A stretch of 57,658 nt of DNA from JBEKHI01 sp050012355 (lineage in GTDB: Bacteria; Actinomycetota; Actinomycetes; Streptosporangiales; Streptosporangiaceae). Under the pieces are notes generated by a model. The model ran no database searches and was not told where the DNA came from. It was given only the letters and a program-made list of their open reading frames with translations. A program made the position numbers and the translations under genes. Shown piece after piece: positions 52,751 through 57,658 of this stretch (the first letter of the stretch is position 1; every line of letters starts with the position of its first letter). The stretch is taken from the NCBI GenBank assembly GCA_050012355.1, contig JBEKHI010000002.1, positions 1 through 57,658 of the forward strand, in the 5' to 3' direction.

Positions 52751-52987
52751 GTGACAGATCGTGACTCTCTTAGCTACGAGCAGGCACGAGACGAGCTTGC
52801 GAGCGTGGTGAAGCGCCTGGAGGCGGGCGGGCTCACTCTCGAAGAATCCCTGGAACTGTGGGAGCGCGGCGAGAATCTCGCCGCCATCTGCGCGCAGTGG
52901 CTGGAGGGCGCCAGGGCCAAGCTCTCGGCGGCGATGGCCAAGCGAGACGGTGACGGGGACCAGGCCGACCCGGATGCGCCGTTTTGA
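52751..52987 (+). CDS. xseB: exodeoxyribonuclease VII small subunit
   Basis: A 78-residue helical protein starting at GTG 52751. It begins SYEQARDELASVVKRLEAGGLTLEESLELWERG, the XseB family pattern, and ends acidic. XseB binds the C-terminal helix of XseA to form the nuclease. It is cotranscribed with xseA. Confidence 0.95.
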   Translation: MTDRDSLSYEQARDELASVVKRLEAGGLTLEESLELWERGENLAAICAQWLEGARAKLSAAMAKRDGDGDQADPDAPF

Positions 52988-53014
52988 TCAAAAATAATGC
53001 CCTACCCTGGAGTA

Positions 53015-53587
53015 ATGCGCGTCGACATCTGGAGTGACGTCGTGTGCCCCTGGTGCTATCTGGGGAAGGCGCGATTCGCCAAGGCGGTAGAAAGCTTCAG
53101 CGGGCCGGTGGAGGTCGTCCACCGGTCGTTCGAGCTGGACCCGGGCTGGCCGGCCGGTGAGAGCGTCTCGGTCAACGAGATGCTGTCGAGAAAGTTCGGC
53201 ATGCCGCCCGAGGCGGCCCGACAAGCCGAGGAACGCGTTGCCGGGCTGGCGCGGGCCGAGGGGCTGGGCTTCCAGGTCGAGCGGCCATACGGGAACACTT
53301 TCGACGTCCACCGCGTGATGCACGCGGGCGGCGACGCCGCCCGCGAAGCGATCGATCACGCGTATTTCGCTGAGGGACGCGACATCTTCGATCCAGCGGT
53401 GCTCAACGAGGTCACCGGCATCACGCTCAACGGCGACGATTTCGCCGACGAGGTTCGCGGCGATGAGCGGACGGCTCGCGACCTCGGGGTGACCGGCGTG
53501 CCGTTCTTCGTGTTCGATGGCAGGCTCGCCGTGTCGGGCGCGCAGCCCACGCAGACGTTCGCCGAGGCACTGAGGGAGATCCAATGA
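53015..53587 (+). CDS. DsbA-family oxidoreductase, FrnE type
   Basis: A 190-residue cytoplasmic DsbA-like protein with the active site VVCPWCYLGK at about residues 9-18, SFELDPGWP, and the cis-proline VTGVPFFVFDG. No signal peptide is seen. FrnE-like proteins isomerise or oxidise thiols in the cytoplasm and polyketide tailoring contexts; the substrate is unknown. It is slightly shorter than the usual 215-240 residues, missing part of the helical insert. Start is ATG 53015 with GGAG upstream; its ATGA overlap with glpX (53584-53587) implies coexpression. Confidence 0.88.
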   Translation: MRVDIWSDVVCPWCYLGKARFAKAVESFSGPVEVVHRSFELDPGWPAGESVSVNEMLSRKFGMPPEAARQAEERVAGLARAEGLGFQVERPYGNTFDVHRVMHAGGDAAREAIDHAYFAEGRDIFDPAVLNEVTGITLNGDDFADEVRGDERTARDLGVTGVPFFVFDGRLAVSGAQPTQTFAEALREIQ

Positions 53588-54591
53588 CCGAGACCCCCAC
53601 CCCGAGCCCGCAGGCCCCGGACCGGAACCTGGCGCTCGAACTCACCAGGGTCACCGAAGCCGCGGCGATGGCAGCGGCGCGGTGGGTGGGACGCGGCGAC
53701 AAGAACGGCGCGGACGGCGCGGCCGTCAACGCGATGCGGATGCTGATCAACTCGGTGTCCATGCGCGGCGTCGTGGTGATCGGCGAGGGCGAGAAGGACA
53801 ACGCCCCGATGCTGTTCAACGGCGAGGAGGTAGGCGACGGCACCGGCCCGGCCTGCGACGTAGCCGTCGACCCGATCGACGGGACGCGGCTCTGCGCCAA
53901 CGGCATGCCGAACGCGGTCTCCGTCCTCGCGGTGTCCGAACGCGGGTCCATGTACGACCCGAGCGCCGTGTTCTACATGAAGAAGCTGGCCACCGGGCCG
54001 GAAGCCGCCGACGTCGTGGACATCGACGCGCCCGCGGCGGCCAACATCAACGCGGTGGCGAAGGCCAAGGGCATCTCGCCGCAAGACGTGACGGTGGTGA
54101 TCCTGGACCGCGAGCGGCATCTTGGGCTGATCGAGGAGGTCCGGGCGGCCGGGGCGATGATCCACCTGATCACCGACGGCGACGTGGCCGGGGCGATCAT
54201 GGCGGCCCGCGAAGGAACCGGCATCGACCTGATGCTCGGCAGCGGCGGCACGCCGGAGGGCATCATCGCCGCCTGCGCGCTGAAGTGCCTCGGCGGAGTC
54301 ATCCTCGGCAAGCTCGATCCCCGCGACGCGGCCGAACGCCGCAAGGCACTCGACGCGGGCCACGACCTGTCCCGGGTGCTCACGACCGACGATCTCGTCT
54401 CCTCCGACGACGTGTTCTTCGCCGCGACCGGGATCACCGACGGCGAACTGCTGGCCGGCGTGCGTTACTCCCGCGGCGGGGCGCGCACGCACTCGCTGGT
54501 GATGCGATCGCGCTCTGGCACGATCAGGAGCATCAAGAGCGAGCACGCACTCTGGAAGCTGCGCGCCTACAGCTCGATCAACTTCGGCTGA
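53584..54591 (+). CDS. glpX: class II fructose-1,6-bisphosphatase
   Basis: A 335-residue enzyme of gluconeogenesis, hydrolysing fructose-1,6-bisphosphate. Metal and substrate motifs are VVIGEGEKDNAPMLFNGEEVG, CDVAVDPIDGTRLCANG and AIMAAREGTGIDLMLGSGGTPEG split in the family manner. Length matches GlpX. ATG overlaps the FrnE-like gene; its 3' end overlaps the convergent GT39 gene by 14 bases. The M. tuberculosis homologue (Rv1099c) sits in the same extended neighbourhood. Confidence 0.95.
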   Translation: MTETPTPSPQAPDRNLALELTRVTEAAAMAAARWVGRGDKNGADGAAVNAMRMLINSVSMRGVVVIGEGEKDNAPMLFNGEEVGDGTGPACDVAVDPIDGTRLCANGMPNAVSVLAVSERGSMYDPSAVFYMKKLATGPEAADVVDIDAPAAANINAVAKAKGISPQDVTVVILDRERHLGLIEEVRAAGAMIHLITDGDVAGAIMAAREGTGIDLMLGSGGTPEGIIAACALKCLGGVILGKLDPRDAAERRKALDAGHDLSRVLTTDDLVSSDDVFFAATGITDGELLAGVRYSRGGARTHSLVMRSRSGTIRSIKSEHALWKLRAYSSINFG

Positions 54592-56332
54592 CGGCGTCGG
54601 CCGGGGTGCAGTAGAAGACGTGCGCCGATAGCTGCTGACAGTGGGCCGCCACCCAGGCCAGCCGCGGATCGGCGGTGGATGCCGCCAGGACCAGGTGGAA
54701 CTCGCCGTTGGCCACGTCGCTGCGGAGCTGGGACAGAGCCGGGTATGGCGTCGTGCCGTCGAATCCGCCGATGGGCAGTACCTCGGCGCCGCTCTCGTCG
54801 ATGTAGATGGACGCCAGGTACCCGCTTTGCACGGCGAGCAGGTCCGGCGCCCCGGCCGCTAGCTGCTCGAGTCTGGGCACCGTCCTGGTGCGCACCAGGT
54901 TCAGCTTGGCCGGAACGCCCGCCAGGAGCCGGGCAAGCTGCGGCTGCTCGAAGGGCGTGTCGAAGGCACTCTCGTGATTGGCCACCATGGTGACGTCCGC
55001 GACGACCGGGGCTAGCAGCACGGCGGTCAGCGCGGCGGCCACCATGAGCCGCCGGTCCACGAGAATGACGAGCACGGCGACGACGCCGACGCAGATCACC
55101 GCCAGCCGCAGCCAGCCGGGCAGGTGCGCGCCATTGGCCGGGATCAGCCAGGCCGCGTAGCCGACTGTCCCGGCGGTCACCGCCGCCGCGATAGCCGGGC
55201 GAGTCCGGGTTATCGCGATGCCGAGCAGCGCGCCGATCGCCGGTGCCAGGGCAGCCGTGTAATAGGTCTGCAGGGTGGTGATCACGCTGAAGACCACGGT
55301 GAGCGTCAGCAGCCAGCTGCCCCAGAGCACGTAACACGCCCGGAGCGGATCACCTCGGGGCCGACGGCGAAGGCTGACGATGCCGCCCAGACCGGCCAGC
55401 AGGGCCGCCGGAAGCAGCCAGCCGGTATCGCGGCCGAGGTCACCGGACAGCAGCCGTCCGGCGCTCGGTGTCGTGATCGGGAGGCCCGTGTTCACTCCTA
55501 GCTGCGAGCGCAACAGCAGAGTGGGGGTCTGGTCGCCGAACCGGCCGAACCCGTTGTAGACGAACACCTGCGCGTACAGCGAATCGTTCGTGCTGCCATC
55601 GGCGTACGGGCGGCTGCCCGCCGGTACCAGGGACACCGCCGAGATCCAGGCCAGCGAGACGATGCCCGCGACGAGGCCCGCCACGACGACCTGCCGGAGC
55701 CTGCGCGGCAGCGACGCCGGGCCGTCCACCAGGTAGGCGAGCGCGAAGGCGGGCAGCACCATCCACGCCTCGATCATCTTGGCCTGGAACGCCAAACCTA
55801 CCCAGAACGCGGCGAGGACCAAGGCCGCCTTTTTGCCGGTCACAGCGGCGGACACCGCGTCGGCGGCCAGCACCAGCAGCAAGATCATCAGTGAGTCGGA
55901 GATGTTGCCGCGGTCGAGCGCGACGGCGGCCGGGCTCGCGGCCAGGATCAGCGCCGCGATCAGCCCCGAGGTGTGTCCCGCCAGCCTTGACACCGCGCGA
56001 TACAAGACCAGGACCGCCGCGATGCCCTCGACCGCCTGCGGGATGACCATCGCCCAGGTGCTGAAGCCGAACGCCTTGACCGACAGCGCCTGTACCCAGA
56101 ACGCTCCCGGCAGCTTGTCCAGCGTGATGGTGCCCGCCGGATCCATGGCACCGAAGATGAAGTTATGCCAGTTCAGCGACATGCTGCGGACGGATGCTTC
56201 GTAGTAGAACTCCAGCATGTCCTGGCCGCTCGCCCACAGGTAGGACAGGCCGGCCAGGACAGCTATAACGGCCAGCGCGATGAACCGGGTACGCGGCCGG
56301 AGGTCACCCTCCACCCAGGCCAGCGTAGACAC
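54578..56332 (-). CDS. GT39-type (ArnT/PMT-like) polytopic glycosyltransferase
   Basis: A 584-residue membrane protein with about eleven spans. The N-terminal loop LWASGQDMLEFYYEASVRS carries the acidic residues expected in the catalytic first loop (D-x-x-E-F-Y-Y). Further on are GTITLDKLPGAFWVQALSVK, GLIAALILAASPAAVALDRGN, and a late extracellular domain of about 120 residues (NHESAFDTPF, DLLAVQSGYLASIYID). Members use polyprenyl-phosphate sugars to glycosylate proteins or lipids. Start ATG 56332. Its end overlaps glpX by 14 bases. Confidence 0.88.
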   Translation of the reverse strand: MSTLAWVEGDLRPRTRFIALAVIAVLAGLSYLWASGQDMLEFYYEASVRSMSLNWHNFIFGAMDPAGTITLDKLPGAFWVQALSVKAFGFSTWAMVIPQAVEGIAAVLVLYRAVSRLAGHTSGLIAALILAASPAAVALDRGNISDSLMILLLVLAADAVSAAVTGKKAALVLAAFWVGLAFQAKMIEAWMVLPAFALAYLVDGPASLPRRLRQVVVAGLVAGIVSLAWISAVSLVPAGSRPYADGSTNDSLYAQVFVYNGFGRFGDQTPTLLLRSQLGVNTGLPITTPSAGRLLSGDLGRDTGWLLPAALLAGLGGIVSLRRRPRGDPLRACYVLWGSWLLTLTVVFSVITTLQTYYTAALAPAIGALLGIAITRTRPAIAAAVTAGTVGYAAWLIPANGAHLPGWLRLAVICVGVVAVLVILVDRRLMVAAALTAVLLAPVVADVTMVANHESAFDTPFEQPQLARLLAGVPAKLNLVRTRTVPRLEQLAAGAPDLLAVQSGYLASIYIDESGAEVLPIGGFDGTTPYPALSQLRSDVANGEFHLVLAASTADPRLAWVAAHCQQLSAHVFYCTPADAVSRS

Positions 56333-56344
56333 CGATTGTCACGT

Positions 56345-57382
56345 TTACCTCACGGCGGCGGCGAGCTCCCGCAACGCGGCGGTAGTCATCGCCATGTCCA
56401 TGCAGGCGTCGGTAACGGACTGCCCGTAGGTGAGGGTGGCCGGGTCGCCAGGTGCCTGCTTGCCCGCGACCAGGAACGACTCCAGCATGACGCCGTTGAT
56501 CCCGCGCTCCCCCGCCCTGATCTGCTCAGCGAGCGACTCGGCCACCAGGGACTGGCGACGGTGGTCCTTGCCGCTGTTGCCGTGGCTGGCGTCCACCATG
56601 ATCCGGCGTGGCAGGCCTGCCCGCTCGATCAGGTCAAGTGCCTTAGCGAGATCGGCTGGCTCGTAGTTCGGTCCGGAGCGGCCGCCGCGCAGGATCACGT
56701 GGGTGTCGGGGTTCCCCGCGGTGGAGACCACGGCGGCGGCGCCGAACTGGGTCACGCCGAAGAACGTGTGCGGGCTGGACGCCGCCCGGCAGGCGTCCAC
56801 CGCCACCTGGACGTCGCCGTCCGTGCCGTTCTTGAATCCGACCGGCATCGACAGGCCGGAGGCGAGCTGGCGGTGCACCTGGCTTTCGGTGGTGCGGGCG
56901 CCGATCGCGCCCCATGTCACGGTGTCGGCGATGTACTGCGGGGTGATCGGGTCGAGCCACTCGCACCCGACCGGCATGCCGAGCTCAAGAATGTCAAGCA
57001 GCAAGCGCCTGGCCGTGCGCAGCCCGCGGTGCACGTCGTAGCTGCCGTTCATGCCGGGGTCGTTGATCAGGCCCTTCCAGCCGGTGACCGTGCGGGGCTT
57101 CTCGAAGTAGACCCGCATGACGATCAGCAGTTCGTCCTTGAGCTCTTCGCGCAAGGCCGTCAGCTGCTGGGCGTACTCAATCGCGGCCTTCGGGTCGTGA
57201 ACGGAGCAGGGGCCGACGATGGCGAGCAGCCGCCGGTCGGTTCCGTCGAGTACTCCGCGAACCTCGGTGCGGCCGAGTTCGACGGTCTTGGACTCCGCCT
57301 CATGCAGCGGCATCTCGTCGATGAGCGCGGCCGGTGACAGCAGTGGTTCGTAGCTCGTGATCCGTGTATCCCTGACAGACAT
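56345..57382 (-). CDS. 3-deoxy-7-phosphoheptulonate synthase, class I (AroF/G/H type)
   Basis: A 345-residue DAHP synthase, the first enzyme of the shikimate pathway, condensing PEP and erythrose-4-P. The motif AIVGPCSVHDPKAAIEYA is near residue 53, then VMRVYFEKPRTVTGWKG, LDPITPQYIADTVTWGAIGA and VDASHGNSGKDHRRQ with the metal histidine. The class I type with short N-terminus is the E. coli-like family rather than the class II enzyme typical of mycobacteria and Streptomyces, so the feedback regulation may differ. Start ATG 57382 with an AAGGAG site five bases away, preceded by a structured leader. Confidence 0.94.
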   Translation of the reverse strand: MSVRDTRITSYEPLLSPAALIDEMPLHEAESKTVELGRTEVRGVLDGTDRRLLAIVGPCSVHDPKAAIEYAQQLTALREELKDELLIVMRVYFEKPRTVTGWKGLINDPGMNGSYDVHRGLRTARRLLLDILELGMPVGCEWLDPITPQYIADTVTWGAIGARTTESQVHRQLASGLSMPVGFKNGTDGDVQVAVDACRAASSPHTFFGVTQFGAAAVVSTAGNPDTHVILRGGRSGPNYEPADLAKALDLIERAGLPRRIMVDASHGNSGKDHRRQSLVAESLAEQIRAGERGINGVMLESFLVAGKQAPGDPATLTYGQSVTDACMDMAMTTAALRELAAAVR

Positions 57383-57440
57383 CAGGTCTCCTTCCGGGCG
57401 CGACCGGCGCTCGGGTCCCGGCTCGCCCCATGTTATTGGT

Positions 57441-57522
57441 GGCTCCGGGCTTGGTGGTGTTTAGCGCGCGCAAACTGACGCGGCGGCTCCGCCCGGAGCC
57501 CGCGTAAAGCGCCAATACCACC
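57441..57522 (-). promoter_or_regulatory. structured leader of the DAHP synthase gene
   Basis: The ten-base arm 57441-57450 is the exact complement of 57491-57500, and the second arm can instead fold locally as 57485-57490 with 57495-57500. A third pairing joins 57453-57467 with 57509-57522 over two short blocks. The alternatives exclude each other, as in an attenuator, but no aromatic-rich leader peptide was found. Confidence 0.4.
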
Positions 57523-57598
57523 GTGACACGGCACCGATGTTACACGGTTTTTAGCAATCCTCGGCCGCGCGGGGCCTCCCCGTCCCGCTTGCCCTACA

Positions 57599-57633
57599 TG
57601 TAGTAATTATATGACTACAAAACGATGTTGACT
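57599..57633 (+). promoter_or_regulatory. possible operator and -35 near right edge
   Basis: An AT-rich inverted repeat, TGTAGT (57599-57604) and ACTACA (57614-57619), with ten-base palindrome CTACATGTAG at 57594-57603, stands just before TTGACT (57628-57633), a good -35. It may control a gene beyond the window to the right. Confidence 0.4.
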
Positions 57634-57658
57634 AGTCTGTCCGGTGCCCCGTCTCGTT

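Noticed and set aside
57300..57521. 73-codon leader frame upstream of DAHP synthase
   Set aside because: No cluster of aromatic residues and it overlaps the coding sequence; not a convincing leader peptide.

Overview
The window is very GC-rich chromosomal DNA from an F420-producing, high-GC actinomycete. Evidence is two WhiB regulators (WhiB2-like and WhiB7-like), all three F420 genes (fbiA, fbiB, fbiC), a mycoredoxin, an ANTAR protein, DUF3499/DUF5719/DUF2342/DUF6542 family genes and frequent GTG/TTG starts. No species can be named from the sequence alone; a Streptosporangiales-like or Streptomyces-like bacterium fits.

Bases 1-19,013 are an ancestral actinobacterial block resembling the M. 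tuberculosis Rv3255c-Rv3264c neighbourhood: SIS/TobH-type phosphosugar isomerase, Trm112-like protein, manB, DUF3499, a zincin-like protein with lost catalytic histidines, DUF5719, a giant membrane glycosyltransferase, whiB2, fbiA-fbiB convergent with fbiC, an AlkA-like glycosylase, a manC-like nucleotidyltransferase, a GT4 glycosyltransferase, a PDZ-Lon protease and moaE. manB, manC and the isomerase supply activated mannose to the glycosyltransferases; fbiABC build F420.

Bases 19,124-28,712 follow the Rv3194c-Rv3198A order: NAD-dependent epimerase, DUF2342, ThiF-like E1, ABC1 kinase, a small coiled-coil protein, whiB7 with an elaborate 5' leader, tesB, a short uvrD2 and mycoredoxin. Bases 28,784-34,153 are less conserved: ANTAR protein, secreted WNG-repeat propeller, SGNH hydrolase, an unknown protein, and a divergent XRE regulator/SDR pair.

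Bases 34,157-45,332 hold a seven-gene, single-strand operon for a type IV secretion-like machine: TcpC/VirB8-like protein, VirB2-like small membrane protein, a TcpE/PrgI-like membrane domain fused to a MinD-like ATPase with a defective P-loop, VirB4 ATPase, VirB6-like channel with a Gly/Ser tail, a second small membrane protein, and a VirB1-plus-NlpC/P60 cell-wall hydrolase. No relaxase, coupling ATPase, integrase or att repeat is visible, so it may be an orphan secretion or transfer apparatus.

Bases 45,910-57,382 return to core genes in an Rv1099c-Rv1112-like order: ychF, rmuC, DUF6542, ispH, a decayed ABC transporter, a lipid-droplet-associated-like protein, xseA-xseB, a FrnE-like DsbA, glpX, a GT39-type mannosyltransferase-like protein and a class I DAHP synthase.

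Three families of dispersed long inverted repeats sit between genes, and the whiB7 leader carries a near-perfect WhiB7-type promoter, a probably leaderless 16-codon uORF overlapping a 129-codon ORF, and a perfect 13-bp terminator hairpin. No rRNA, tRNA, CRISPR array or insertion sequence was recognised.
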